From positions 62,001-126,000 of the forward strand of contig JBMNQH010000001.1 in assembly GCA_050944035.1 (NCBI GenBank): a stretch of DNA of 64,000 nt, written 5' to 3'. This DNA comes from JBMNQH01 sp050944035. GTDB taxonomy: Bacteria > Bacillota > Clostridia > Oscillospirales > Oscillospiraceae. Under the pieces are notes generated by a model. That model searched no databases and was not told the origin of the DNA. It worked only from the letters and a program-made list of their open reading frames with translations. The position numbers and the translations under genes are program-made. Positions 1-9,800 of this stretch are shown piece after piece; position 1 is the first letter of the stretch; the number at the start of each line of letters is the position of its first letter.

Positions 1-1
1 C

Positions 2-487
2 TGGCCTCGCAGCTTTATGCCGGCCAATCAGAATGAACGAAACCGTGTTGCAAAGATGAAACTGATTCCCGTTCATGATCTGATTGAGGGAAAGAAGCTG
101 CTGTTTGTGGATGACAGCATTGTCCGCGGCACGCAGCTGCGGGAAACAGTCGAATTTCTGTACGAAAACGGTGCAGAGGAAGTCCATATGCGTTCGGCGT
201 GTCCGCCGATCATGTATGGCTGCAAGTTTTTGAATTTCTCCCGCGCGACTTCGGAAATGGAGCTGATTGCCCGCCGTACCGTGATGGAACTGGAAGGGGA
301 AGAGGGCTTCAATCATCTGGAAGAGTACAGCGACGGTACCACGGAGCGCGGCAAGAAAATGCGCCAGACGATCTGTGAAAAATTCAAATTTACCTCTTTG
401 GACTTCCAGTCTCTGGATGGCCTGATCGAATCCATTGGTCTGGATCCCTGTCAGGTCTGCACATACTGCTGGAACGGAAAGGATTAA
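2..487 (+). CDS. purF: Amidophosphoribosyltransferase, C-terminal part (5' end outside window)
   Basis: Catalyses the first committed step of purine synthesis, PRPP + glutamine to phosphoribosylamine, in the cytoplasm. Only the last 162 codons are present, and the reading frame is open to the window edge. The PRPP-binding motif LLFVDDSIVRGTQ is visible in the first third, preceded by a stretch (RSFMPANQNER...MKL) typical of the type I phosphoribosyltransferase domain. The C-terminus ends in a Cys-containing tail (CQVCTYCWNGKD). The purM start follows 8 bases after the stop, so it is in the same operon. The Ntn glutaminase domain must lie upstream of the window. Confidence 0.95.
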   Translation, partial: WPRSFMPANQNERNRVAKMKLIPVHDLIEGKKLLFVDDSIVRGTQLRETVEFLYENGAEEVHMRSACPPIMYGCKFLNFSRATSEMELIARRTVMELEGEEGFNHLEEYSDGTTERGKKMRQTICEKFKFTSLDFQSLDGLIESIGLDPCQVCTYCWNGKD

Positions 488-495
488 TTACAACT

Positions 496-1539
496 ATGAA
501 TAAAAATTCCAAGTCTGACAGCTACGCAGCTGCCGGTGTCGATATCACTGCCGGTTACAAAGCCGTAGAGCTGATGAAACAACACGTTGCAAGAACTGCC
601 ACCAGCGGTGTCGTCGATGATCTCGGCGGATTCGGCGGCCTGTTTGCCCTGGATATGAGTGGAATCCAGAATCCAGTGCTGGTCAGCGGAACTGACGGCG
701 TTGGTACCAAGCTGAAGCTTGCATTTATGCTGGACAAGCATGATACTGTCGGTATTGACTGCGTTGCCATGTGTGTCAACGATATTATCTGCTGTGGTGC
801 AAAACCGCTGTTCTTCCTGGATTATATTGCCTGCGGCAAAAATGTACCGGAAAGAATCGCCAATATTGTCTCCGGTATCGCAGAGGGTTGTGTGCAGTCC
901 GGTTGTGCGCTCATCGGCGGCGAGACAGCCGAAATGCCCGGTTTCTATCCGGAAGATGAATATGATCTTGCCGGTTTCTCTGTCGGTGTTGTCGACCGCG
1001 CAAAAGTATTGGATAAAACCACCATTGACGAAGGAGACGTCATTGTTGCCCTGCCTTCCTCCGGTGTGCACTCCAATGGTTTCTCTCTGGTTCGTAAGCT
1101 TCTAGCTGACAATAAGGCTGATCTGGCTGCTACTCCCGCAGAACTCGGTGGTAAGACACTGGGTGAAGCTCTGCTGATGCCCACCAAGATCTATGTAAAG
1201 CCGATGCTGGCTTTGATGGAAGCAGTTAAAGTGAAGTCCATTGCTCACATCACCGGCGGTGGTTTCTATGAAAATATTCCCAGAAGCATGCCCAAGGGAT
1301 TTGGCGCAAAGATTGCCCGCGCTGATGTGAAAGTTCTCCCGATTTTTGACGTGCTTGCCAAGATGGGCGACCTGCCTGAACGCGAGATGTTCAATGTATT
1401 CAACATGGGTGTTGGTATGATTGCCATCGTTGCCAAGGAAGATGCTGAAAAATCACTGGATGTTCTCCATGCAAACGGCGAGGATGCCTATATTCTGGGC
1501 AGTGTCGTTCCCACAGATGATGGAGTGATTTTATGCTAA
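496..1539 (+). CDS. purM: Phosphoribosylformylglycinamidine cyclo-ligase (AIR synthetase)
   Basis: Step 5 of purine synthesis: ATP-dependent ring closure of FGAM to AIR. At 347 residues it has the normal family length. The ATP/substrate loop GTDGVGTKL lies at residues 65-73, with the later glycine-rich SSGVHSNGFSLVRK and HITGGGFYENIPR motifs in order. The ATG at 496 has a GGAAAGGA-type Shine-Dalgarno inside the end of purF. The end of the gene overlaps purN by 7 bases, suggesting translational coupling. Confidence 0.97.
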   Translation: MNKNSKSDSYAAAGVDITAGYKAVELMKQHVARTATSGVVDDLGGFGGLFALDMSGIQNPVLVSGTDGVGTKLKLAFMLDKHDTVGIDCVAMCVNDIICCGAKPLFFLDYIACGKNVPERIANIVSGIAEGCVQSGCALIGGETAEMPGFYPEDEYDLAGFSVGVVDRAKVLDKTTIDEGDVIVALPSSGVHSNGFSLVRKLLADNKADLAATPAELGGKTLGEALLMPTKIYVKPMLALMEAVKVKSIAHITGGGFYENIPRSMPKGFGAKIARADVKVLPIFDVLAKMGDLPEREMFNVFNMGVGMIAIVAKEDAEKSLDVLHANGEDAYILGSVVPTDDGVILC

Positions 1540-2150
1540 AGGCCAGAATCGCAGTGTTGGTTTCCGGTGGGGGAACCAACCTGCAGGCTTTGATTGACGC
1601 ACAGGAAAACGGAGCGATCCGGAGCGGTGAAATTGTGCTGGTAGTGTCCAACAATGCCGGTGCCTTCGCGCTGGAACGTGCCAAAAAGCACGGGATTGAA
1701 ACGGCTGCCTTGACCCGCGCGGAATTTCCGGAACAGGCGGCATTTGAACAGCGCCTCTGTGAAATCCTCGACGAGAAGGGGATTGATCTGATTATTCTGG
1801 CCGGGTTTATGCGCATTCTCAGCGCCAATTTTACCAGACGGTATCCCCGTCGGATCATCAACATTCATCCGTCTCTGATCCCGTCTTTCTGCGGCAAGGG
1901 ATTTTATGGACTGAAGGTGCATGAAGAGGCGCTGAAATACGGCGTCAAAGTCACCGGTGCAACGGTACATTTTGTCAATGAAATCCCGGACGGCGGCGAG
2001 ATCATCGCCCAAAAAGCGGTCCGGATTCTGAAAAACGATACGCCTGAAACCTTACAGCGCAGAGTCATGGAGCAGGCGGAATGGAAGCTGTTGCCGATGG
2101 CGGCAGAGCAGGTCTCCAAGGAGATCGTAAAAGAGAAAAAGGAGCGGTAA
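1533..2150 (+). CDS. purN: Phosphoribosylglycinamide formyltransferase (GAR transformylase, folate-dependent)
   Basis: Transfers a formyl group from 10-formyl-THF to GAR. The 205 residues match the PurN family. The catalytic triad known from E. coli PurN can be placed at N110, H112 (NIHPSLIPSF) and D153 (IPDGGEI). The N-terminal VLVSGGGTNLQAL loop binds phosphate. The start codon lies inside the last codons of purM, in a different frame. The downstream gene begins 5 bases after the stop. Confidence 0.96.
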   Translation: MLKARIAVLVSGGGTNLQALIDAQENGAIRSGEIVLVVSNNAGAFALERAKKHGIETAALTRAEFPEQAAFEQRLCEILDEKGIDLIILAGFMRILSANFTRRYPRRIINIHPSLIPSFCGKGFYGLKVHEEALKYGVKVTGATVHFVNEIPDGGEIIAQKAVRILKNDTPETLQRRVMEQAEWKLLPMAAEQVSKEIVKEKKER

Positions 2151-2155
2151 CGCAT

Positions 2156-2866
2156 ATGGCTGACAACTATGATATCAGCAAGCTGCTGAAGGAAAACAGT
2201 TATCCCGGTCGCGGTATTGTGATTGGTACCACCCCCGATGGCACCAAAGCTGTCACTGCCTATTTTATCATGGGCCGCAGCGCAAATAGCCGCAACCGTA
2301 TCTTTGAAGAAAACGGTGAGGAAGTCACCATCTATCCCTTTGATGCCTCAAAAGTAGAGGATCCCTCTTTGATTATCTATTCTCCCGTCCGTGCGCTGGA
2401 CAATCAGCTGATTGTTACCAACGGCGATCAGACCGATACAATTTACGATTTTCTGAAGGAAGGCAAGTGCTTTGCTTCCGCTTTGGAAACCCGTGAATTT
2501 GAGCCGGATGTGCCCAACTATACGCCCCGTATCAGCGGTCTGCTGCACTTCGGCGATGCATTCACCTATCAGATGAGCATTTTAAAGTGCCTGGATGGCA
2601 AGGGAACTGCCTGTGGCAGATTTACCTATTCTTACCCCGCAATACCCGGTACCGCGCACTTCATCCACACATATCGCTGTGATGGCAATCCGATTCCATC
2701 CTTTGAGGGAGATCCGGAACCGGTCCACACCATGAACGATCTCGACGCGTTTGCCGACTTACTTTGGAGTAGCCTGAACGAGGACAATAAGGTTTCCATG
2801 TACGTTCGCTATACCGATCTCGCAACCGGCGCGTACGAGACCAGACTTTTCAATAAGAATCAATAG
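2156..2866 (+). CDS. IMP cyclohydrolase, stand-alone (PF07826 family)
   Basis: Predicted to close the ring of FAICAR to IMP, the last step of purine synthesis. The 236-residue protein resembles the archaeal-type IMP cyclohydrolase family (PurO-like fold), not the N-terminal MGS-like domain of PurH. The start RGIVIGTTPDGTKAVTAYFIMGRSANSRNR and the DVPNYTPRISG region are characteristic. An upstream ATG at 2081 is in frame but lies inside purN. ATG 2156 follows an AAGGAG and is preferred. The AICAR transformylase gene two genes downstream lacks its own cyclohydrolase domain, so this gene supplies that activity. It ends in TAG, and purB begins 11 bases later. Confidence 0.9.
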   Translation: MADNYDISKLLKENSYPGRGIVIGTTPDGTKAVTAYFIMGRSANSRNRIFEENGEEVTIYPFDASKVEDPSLIIYSPVRALDNQLIVTNGDQTDTIYDFLKEGKCFASALETREFEPDVPNYTPRISGLLHFGDAFTYQMSILKCLDGKGTACGRFTYSYPAIPGTAHFIHTYRCDGNPIPSFEGDPEPVHTMNDLDAFADLLWSSLNEDNKVSMYVRYTDLATGAYETRLFNKNQ

Positions 2867-2877
2867 GAGAAACGACT

Positions 2878-4311
2878 GTGGACAGCAAAGAACGCTATAT
2901 TTCCCCATTTTCGACCCGATATGCCAGTGCAGAAATGCAGGCAGTATTTTCGGAACGCTTTAAATTCACCACTTGGAGACGGCTTTGGATTGCGCTTGCA
3001 AAAGCAGAGCATGCGCTCGGTCTGGATATTACCGAAGAGCAGATTGCAGAGCTGGAAGCCCATGTCGATGATATTGATTTCGCCGTTGCAGAAGCAAGAG
3101 AAAAGGAAGTACGCCACGATGTCATGTCTCACGTTTATGCCTATGGCAAGCAGTGCCCCAAGGCAGAGCCGATCATCCATCTGGGCGCAACCTCCTGCTA
3201 TGTCGGTGACAATACCGATGTGATTATTCTGCGTGAGGCCTCCAAGATTGTCCTGTCCAAGGCGGCGCAGGTTTTGAAAAATCTCTCAGCGTTTGCTTTG
3301 GAATACAAGGATATGCCTTGCATGGCCTATACCCATTTGCAGCCCGCCCAGCTGACCACGGTCGGCAAGCGTGCAACGCTTTGGATGTATGAGCTGGCAC
3401 AGGATGTGGAAGAATTGGAACACCGTTTGGACAAGCTGCTTATGCTGGGGTCCAAGGGTACCACTGGCACACAGGCCAGCTTCATGGAACTGTTCAACGG
3501 CGATGAAGGAAAGGTCAAACAGCTAGACCAGCTGATTGCAGATCAGATGGGCTTCTCCGGTTGTGTACCCGTTTCCGGTCAGACCTATTCCCGTAAGGTG
3601 GACGCTTATTTCCTCTCTGTGCTCTCCGGAATTGCACAGAGCGCTTATAAATTCTCCAATGATATGCGCCTGCTCCAGTCCTTTGAAGAGATGGAAGAGC
3701 CGTTTGAAAAGAACCAGATCGGTTCCTCGGCCATGCCGTACAAGCGCAATCCCATGCGAAGTGAGCGTATCTCCGCACTGGCCCGCTATGTCATTGTCGA
3801 TTCCCTGAACCCCGCACTGACCGCCGGTACTCAGTGGTTTGAACGGACACTGGACGACTCTGCCAACAAGCGCATCTCGGTTTCCGAAGCGTTCCTGGCA
3901 GTGGATTCCATTTTAAACATCTATATGAATATCACCAGCGGCCTTGTGGTTTATGACAAGGTTGTACGCCGCAGAGTGATGGAAAAGCTGCCGTTTATGG
4001 CAACCGAAAATATTATGATGTTTTCCGTCAAAAAGGGCGGGAATCGGCAGGAACTGCATGAACGTCTGCGTGTGCATTCCCATGCAGCAGCGGCTAAGGT
4101 GAAGCTCGAAGGCGGTGCCAATGACCTGCTGGAACGTATTGCAGCCGACCCGGCTTTCCCGGTTACCATGGAAGAGCTGGAGAAGGAGCTGGATCCGATG
4201 CTGTACATCGGCCGCAGCCCCTCCCAGACCGAAGAGTTTGTACACGATTATATTGATCCCATCGTTGCCCGCCTGTACCAGGGCGAGATCGTTGCGGAAC
4301 TGAAAGTATAA
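2878..4311 (+). CDS. purB: Adenylosuccinate lyase
   Basis: Cleaves SAICAR to AICAR and adenylosuccinate to AMP, releasing fumarate. The 477 residues fit the lyase superfamily. The signature loop SSAMPYKRNPMRSE begins at residue 283 and carries the catalytic serine. HDVMSHVYAYGKQCP and MAYTHLQPAQLTTVGKR are the other conserved regions. It starts with GTG at 2878 behind an AGGAGA. It lies within the pur operon between the cyclohydrolase and the transformylase genes. Confidence 0.96.
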   Translation: MDSKERYISPFSTRYASAEMQAVFSERFKFTTWRRLWIALAKAEHALGLDITEEQIAELEAHVDDIDFAVAEAREKEVRHDVMSHVYAYGKQCPKAEPIIHLGATSCYVGDNTDVIILREASKIVLSKAAQVLKNLSAFALEYKDMPCMAYTHLQPAQLTTVGKRATLWMYELAQDVEELEHRLDKLLMLGSKGTTGTQASFMELFNGDEGKVKQLDQLIADQMGFSGCVPVSGQTYSRKVDAYFLSVLSGIAQSAYKFSNDMRLLQSFEEMEEPFEKNQIGSSAMPYKRNPMRSERISALARYVIVDSLNPALTAGTQWFERTLDDSANKRISVSEAFLAVDSILNIYMNITSGLVVYDKVVRRRVMEKLPFMATENIMMFSVKKGGNRQELHERLRVHSHAAAAKVKLEGGANDLLERIAADPAFPVTMEELEKELDPMLYIGRSPSQTEEFVHDYIDPIVARLYQGEIVAELKV

Positions 4312-4322
4312 GGAGCTTACCA

Positions 4323-5507
4323 ATGAAGGAATTTGAACTGAAGTACGGTTGTAACCCCAACCAGAAACCTGCAAGCATCTATATGCAGGACGGTTCCGAG
4401 CTGCCCATTACCATTCTCAACGGCAGACCCGGTTATATCAACTTCCTCGACGCGTTTAACAGCTGGCAGCTGGTCAAAGAACTGAAGGCGGCAACCGGTA
4501 TGCCCTGTGCCACCTCCTTTAAGCATGTCAGCCCCACTTCCGCAGCGGTTGGCCTGAAGCTGAGCGAGGATCTCAAGCGCGCCTGTTTTGTCGATGACAT
4601 CGAAGGGCTGGACGATTCTCCGTTGGCCTGTGCTTATGCCAGAGCACGCGGTACCGACCGTATGTCCTCCTTTGGTGACTGGATTGCGCTGAGTGATGTC
4701 TGCGATGCGACCACCGCAACCATCATCAAACGTGAAGTCTCTGACGGCATCATCGCACCCGGCTATACCCCCGAAGCATTGGAGTTGCTGAAGTCCAAGA
4801 AGAAGGGCAACTACAATATTGTACAGATCGATCCCGATTATGTCCCAGCCGAGCAGGAGGTCAAACAGGTATTTGGCATTACATTCCAGCAGGGCAGAAA
4901 TAACTTTGCAATCAATGCCCAGCTTCTGGACAATGTGGTAACGGAAAATACCGTACTGCCGGAAAGCGCAAAGCGCGATCTGATCATTGCCCTGATTACC
5001 CTGAAGTATACCCAGTCCAACTCCGTATGCTATGCGGTGGACGGCCAGGCAATTGGCGTTGGCGCCGGCCAGCAGTCCCGTATCCATTGCACACGTCTGG
5101 CAGGGCAGAAGGCAGATACCTGGCATCTGCGCCGTCATCCCAAAGTGCTGAATCTGCCCTTTGCAGAGCATCTTGGCAGAGCAGAGAAGGATAACGTCAT
5201 TGATGTTTATATTTCCGATGAGTGCGACGATGTACTGGGTGACGATGTCTGGCAGAATTTCTTTACCACCAGACCCGAACCCCTGACCCGCGAAGAAAAG
5301 AAAGCCTATCTGTCCCAGATCACTGGGGTTGCACTGGGTAGCGACGCATTCTTCCCCTTTGGTGACAACATTGAGCGCGCACGCAAGAGCGGTGTTTCCT
5401 ACATCGCACAGCCCGGCGGCTCTGTTCGTGACGACAATGTGATTGCAGCCTGCAACCAATATGGCATGGCAATGGCATTTACCGGCATGAGACTGTTCCA
5501 CCACTAA
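4323..5507 (+). CDS. AICAR transformylase, single-domain (PurH without the IMP cyclohydrolase domain)
   Basis: Formylates AICAR with 10-formyl-THF to give FAICAR. The 394-residue protein aligns with only the transformylase half of bifunctional PurH. The catalytic Lys-His pair is K67-H68 in SFKHVSP. Later blocks such as QSNSVCYAVDGQAIGVGAGQ and SDAFFPFGDNI are present. There is no N-terminal cyclohydrolase (MGS-like) domain. That activity is encoded by the separate gene at 2156-2866. A hairpin follows the stop codon before purD. Confidence 0.93.
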   Translation: MKEFELKYGCNPNQKPASIYMQDGSELPITILNGRPGYINFLDAFNSWQLVKELKAATGMPCATSFKHVSPTSAAVGLKLSEDLKRACFVDDIEGLDDSPLACAYARARGTDRMSSFGDWIALSDVCDATTATIIKREVSDGIIAPGYTPEALELLKSKKKGNYNIVQIDPDYVPAEQEVKQVFGITFQQGRNNFAINAQLLDNVVTENTVLPESAKRDLIIALITLKYTQSNSVCYAVDGQAIGVGAGQQSRIHCTRLAGQKADTWHLRRHPKVLNLPFAEHLGRAEKDNVIDVYISDECDDVLGDDVWQNFFTTRPEPLTREEKKAYLSQITGVALGSDAFFPFGDNIERARKSGVSYIAQPGGSVRDDNVIAACNQYGMAMAFTGMRLFHH

Positions 5508-5514
5508 GAATTAC

Positions 5515-5550
5515 AAACAGAGTCAAGGCAGATTTGCCCTGACTCTGTTT
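5515..5550 (+). terminator. Intergenic hairpin between the transformylase gene and purD
   Basis: Arms 5515-5530 and 5535-5550 pair over 16 bases with one G-U type pair and a 4-base loop. Only a short T run follows the stem. It looks more like an attenuating or mRNA-processing hairpin inside the operon than a full terminator. Confidence 0.45.
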
Positions 5551-5578
5551 CCTGTCATAGGTAGGAGGATACCGATAT

Positions 5579-6847
5579 ATGAAAGTTCTGGTTGTTGGCG
5601 GCGGCGGCAGAGAGCACGCCATCATCAAAAAGTTAAAAGAGAGCAAACAGGTCACAGAGCTGTATGCAGCGCCCGGCAATGGCGGAATTGCGGCGGATGC
5701 TATCTGCACCGGTATCGGGGCAAAGGATCTGGACGGCATTGTGAAGTTTGCAGTGGACAATAAGATTGAATTTGCAGTGGTTGCACCCGATGATCCGTTG
5801 GTTCTCGGTGCAGTCGATGCGCTGGAAGCCGTCGGCATTCCATGCTTTGGCCCCAATCAGCGTGCTGCAATCATTGAAGGCAGTAAAATCTTCTCGAAAA
5901 ATTTGATGAAAAAATACAACATTCCCACTGCGGACTATGCTGTATTTTCCGATATGGAGGCTGCGCTGGCTTACCTTGATACCGCACCGATTCCCACTGT
6001 CATCAAAGCTGATGGTCTGGCACTGGGCAAGGGCGTAATCATTGCAGAGAGCAGGGAAACGGCAAAGAATGCGGTTCGCTCCATGATGGAGGATAAAATC
6101 TTCGGTGCGAGCGGCAGCAACATTGTCATTGAAGAGTTCCTGACCGGTCCCGAAGTGTCTGTTCTGTCGTTTACAGACGGTAAAGTTGTCATTCCCATGG
6201 TGTCCAGCATGGATCATAAGCGCGCGCTGGATGGCGATAAGGGTCTGAACACCGGTGGTATGGGCGTTGTTGCCCCCAATCCCTATTATACCGACGAGAT
6301 TGCAAAGATCTGCATGGAGACCATTTTCCTGCCCACTATGCGGGCGATGAATGCAGAGGACAGAACCTTCAAAGGCTGCCTGTATTTTGGCCTGATGCTG
6401 ACTGAAAAGGGACCCAAGGTGATTGAATACAACTGCCGTTTTGGCGATCCGGAGACGCAGGTGGTTCTTCCTCTGCTCGAAAGCGATTTGTTTGAAATCA
6501 TGGTTGCTTCCCGTAATGGCACATTGGCTGAAACCGAAGTCAAGTTCTATGACGGCAGCGCCTGCTGTGTTGTTATGGCTTCCGATGGCTATCCCAAGCA
6601 GTATGACACCGGCTTTGAAATTACATTTCCCGCTGATCTTGGCGCAGAAGTATATGTCGCCGGTGCAAAGCTGAGTGACGACGGCAAACTATTGAGCGGC
6701 GGTGGCCGCGTTCTCGGCGTGACTGCAATTGCGGATACGCTGGAGCAGGCAATTGCAAAGTCTTATGAGGCAGTGAAGCAGGTTCACTTTGCAAACGCCT
6801 ATTATCGAAAAGACATCGGTGCCCGTGCGCTGCGCGCCGGTAAGTAA
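5579..6847 (+). CDS. purD: Phosphoribosylamine-glycine ligase (GAR synthetase)
   Basis: Joins phosphoribosylamine and glycine with ATP. The 422 residues match PurD, an ATP-grasp enzyme. The N-terminal VLVVGGGGREHAI Rossmann loop, the ATP-grasp core (PTVIKADGLALGKGVIIA) and the metal-binding EYNCRFGDPETQ are all present. A good TAGGAGGA Shine-Dalgarno lies 9 bases before the ATG. purL starts 11 bases downstream. Confidence 0.97.
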   Translation: MKVLVVGGGGREHAIIKKLKESKQVTELYAAPGNGGIAADAICTGIGAKDLDGIVKFAVDNKIEFAVVAPDDPLVLGAVDALEAVGIPCFGPNQRAAIIEGSKIFSKNLMKKYNIPTADYAVFSDMEAALAYLDTAPIPTVIKADGLALGKGVIIAESRETAKNAVRSMMEDKIFGASGSNIVIEEFLTGPEVSVLSFTDGKVVIPMVSSMDHKRALDGDKGLNTGGMGVVAPNPYYTDEIAKICMETIFLPTMRAMNAEDRTFKGCLYFGLMLTEKGPKVIEYNCRFGDPETQVVLPLLESDLFEIMVASRNGTLAETEVKFYDGSACCVVMASDGYPKQYDTGFEITFPADLGAEVYVAGAKLSDDGKLLSGGGRVLGVTAIADTLEQAIAKSYEAVKQVHFANAYYRKDIGARALRAGK

Positions 6848-6858
6848 AGGAAGGTCCC

Positions 6859-9800
6859 ATGGTTTATAGAGTATTTGTTGAAAAGAAACCCGGTCTCGCC
6901 CACGAGGCGCAGACCTTGAAGCACGATATTCAGACGTTGCTCGGCATCGAATCCCTGACCGATCTGCGGCTGTTGAATCGCTACGATGTGGAGCACATCG
7001 AGAAATCGCTGTTTGATGCCAGTGTTAAGAATGTTTTTTCTGAGCCGCAGCTTGACATTGCTACCGAAGCTATCACCGATGCAGGCGACTGCACGATGTT
7101 TGCCGTGGAACCGCTGCCCGGCCAGTTTGACCAGCGCGCCGACTCCGCTGCACAGTGCATCCAGATCATCTCTCAAGGTGAGCGCCCGGACGTTCGCACG
7201 GCAAAGGTATATCTGCTGTATGGTAATCTGACGGAAGCGGATGTTGCAGCGGTGAAGAAATATGTTATCAATCCCGTCGAAAGCCGCGAGGCTTCGTTGG
7301 AGCCGGTGGAGACGCTGGCTATGGCCTATGAGACGCCGACCAGCGTTGCGACATTGGATGGTTTCTGTGAAAAAAATGACGCTGATCTGGTAGCTATGAT
7401 CCACGACTATGGTCTTGCCATGGATGAGGACGACATTCGTTTCTGCCAGCAGTATTTTCGCAGTGAACAGCGTGACCCCACCATTACTGAGCTGCGTGTT
7501 ATTGATACCTACTGGTCGGATCACTGCCGCCATACCACCTTCCTCACGACAATTGACCATGTGACCTTTGAAGACGCCCATTTGCAGGCAGCTTATGACC
7601 GTTACCTCAAGGTGCGCGAAGAGATGGGCAGAACCAAGCCTGTCAATCTGATGGACATTGCGACTCTGGCAGGCAAGTATCTGCGGCGGCAGGGGCTGCT
7701 GGATAAATTTGATGTTTCTGAGGAAATCAACGCCTGCACTGTGAAGATCCAGGTGGAAATCGACGGTGAGAAGCAGGATTGGCTTCTGATGTTTAAGAAT
7801 GAGACGCACAATCATCCGACCGAAATTGAACCCTTCGGCGGCGCAGCTACCTGCATCGGCGGTGCAATTCGTGACCCGCTGTCCGGCAGAGGTTATATCT
7901 ATGCCGCAATGCGCGTAACTGGTGCGGCAGATCCGCTGCAGCCTGTTTCCGAGACCATTCCCGGCAAGTTGCCCCAACGTACCATTGTGACCACAGCAGC
8001 TGCTGGTTACAGCTCCTATGGCAATCAGATCGGCATTGCAACTGGCCAAGTGGATGAACTGTATCACCCGGGTTATGCGGCAAAGCGTATGGAGATCGGC
8101 GCGGTTGTCGGTGCAGCACCTGCAGAAAATGTCCGCCGCGAGCGTCCGGCTCCCGGTGACGTGGTTATTCTGCTCGGCGGCCGCACCGGCCGTGATGGCT
8201 GCGGCGGCGCAACCGGTTCTTCCAAGTCCCACACCGTGGAGTCTCTGGAAACCTGCGGCGCAGAAGTACAGAAGGGTAACGCTCCCGTCGAGCGCAAACT
8301 GCAGCGTCTGTTCCGCAACGGCGAGGCAACCCGTATGATTAAGCGCTGTAACGACTTCGGTGCCGGCGGTGCTTCTGTTTCTATCGGCGAGCTGGCCGAT
8401 GGTCTCTATATTGAACTGAACAAGATTCCCAAGAAATATGAAGGTCTGGACGGCACCGAGCTGGCCATTTCAGAATCTCAGGAAAGAATGTCCGTTGTGG
8501 TCGCCGCAGAGGATGCCGCTCGGTTTATGGAGCTGGCGGATCTGGAAAATCTGGAGTCTACCATTGTGGCAAAGGTTACCGAAGATCCCAGACTGGTTAT
8601 GGTCTGGAATAACAAGGATATTGTCAGCATTTCCCGCGAATTCCTGAACTCCAACGGTGCAGAGAAACACATTGAAGTCAAGGCTGTTGCACCGGAATGT
8701 TATGATCGCACCATCAGCGGCGGCTTTGCAGAAAACTATGCTGCACTGATGTCTGATCTGAACGTCTGCTCCAAGCAGGGGCTGTCGGAACGTTTTGACT
8801 CCACCATCGGTGCCGGTACGGTTCTAATGCCATTTGGCGGACGGCAGCAGCGTACCCCGATTCAGGCAATGGTTCATAAAGTTTCTGTGGAACAGGGACA
8901 TACCGATACCTGTTCTGTGATGGCTTGGGGCTATAACCCGATGATTACTGAGAAGAGTCCCTTCCATGGTGCTTACCTCGCAGTTATGGAATCGGTATCC
9001 AAATTGGTTGCCACTGGTGCAGCATTTGAGGATGTTTATTTAACGCTGCAAGAATACTTTGAGCGTCTTGGTAAGGATGCGACCCGTTGGGGAAAACCCA
9101 TGTCTGCACTGCTCGGCGCATTTGCTGCGCAGTTGGATCTCGGTATTGCTGCAGTCGGCGGCAAGGATTCGATGAGCGGTACCTTCGAAGATCTTGATGT
9201 TCCGCCCACACTGGTTTCTTTTGCCATTACCACGGAGGATGCAAACAATATTGTCTCTCCTGAGTTCAAACAGGCGGGGCACCCGGTAGTTTGGCTCCGT
9301 CCCATCTATGACGAGATAGGTCTGCCCAAGGCAGATTCCATGAAGAAGAACTTTAAGACGGTTATCGCACTGATGCGGGCTGGCAAGGTTGCAGCCTGCT
9401 ATACACCCGGTTTCGGCGGTGTAGCAGAAGCTGTTGCCAAGATGGGCATGGGCAACGACATCGGATTTGCCTATGATGCTGCCATTTCTATGGATGAGAT
9501 CTTCGGCTATAGCTACGGTTCCTTTGTGATGGAACTGACAGAAGCTGTGGAAGGCATGACTGTACTCGGCTATACCACGGAAGAAGCAGTTTTGACTTAT
9601 CAGGGCGAATGCCTTTCTATGGGTCAGCTTTATGCCGTTTATGAAGAAAAACTGGAGCCGGTATATCCCAGTAAGACCGCGGACAAACAGAGCGCTGTTC
9701 CGGCATTCCGTTCCGCTGCTACGTCTTATCCTAAGCCCGCTATTGCTGTGGCAAAACCCAAGGTTCTGATTCCCGTATTTCCCGGTACCAACTGTGAGTA

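Noticed and set aside
4317..5504. 395-codon open frame on the minus strand opposite the AICAR transformylase gene
   Set aside because: It mirrors a strongly coding plus-strand gene, has no recognisable domain and no Shine-Dalgarno, and its Cys/His-rich composition is typical of antisense frames in GC-rich codons.
6802..8232. 476-codon minus-strand frame opposite purL
   Set aside because: Shadow of purL codon bias, with no start signal and no domain.
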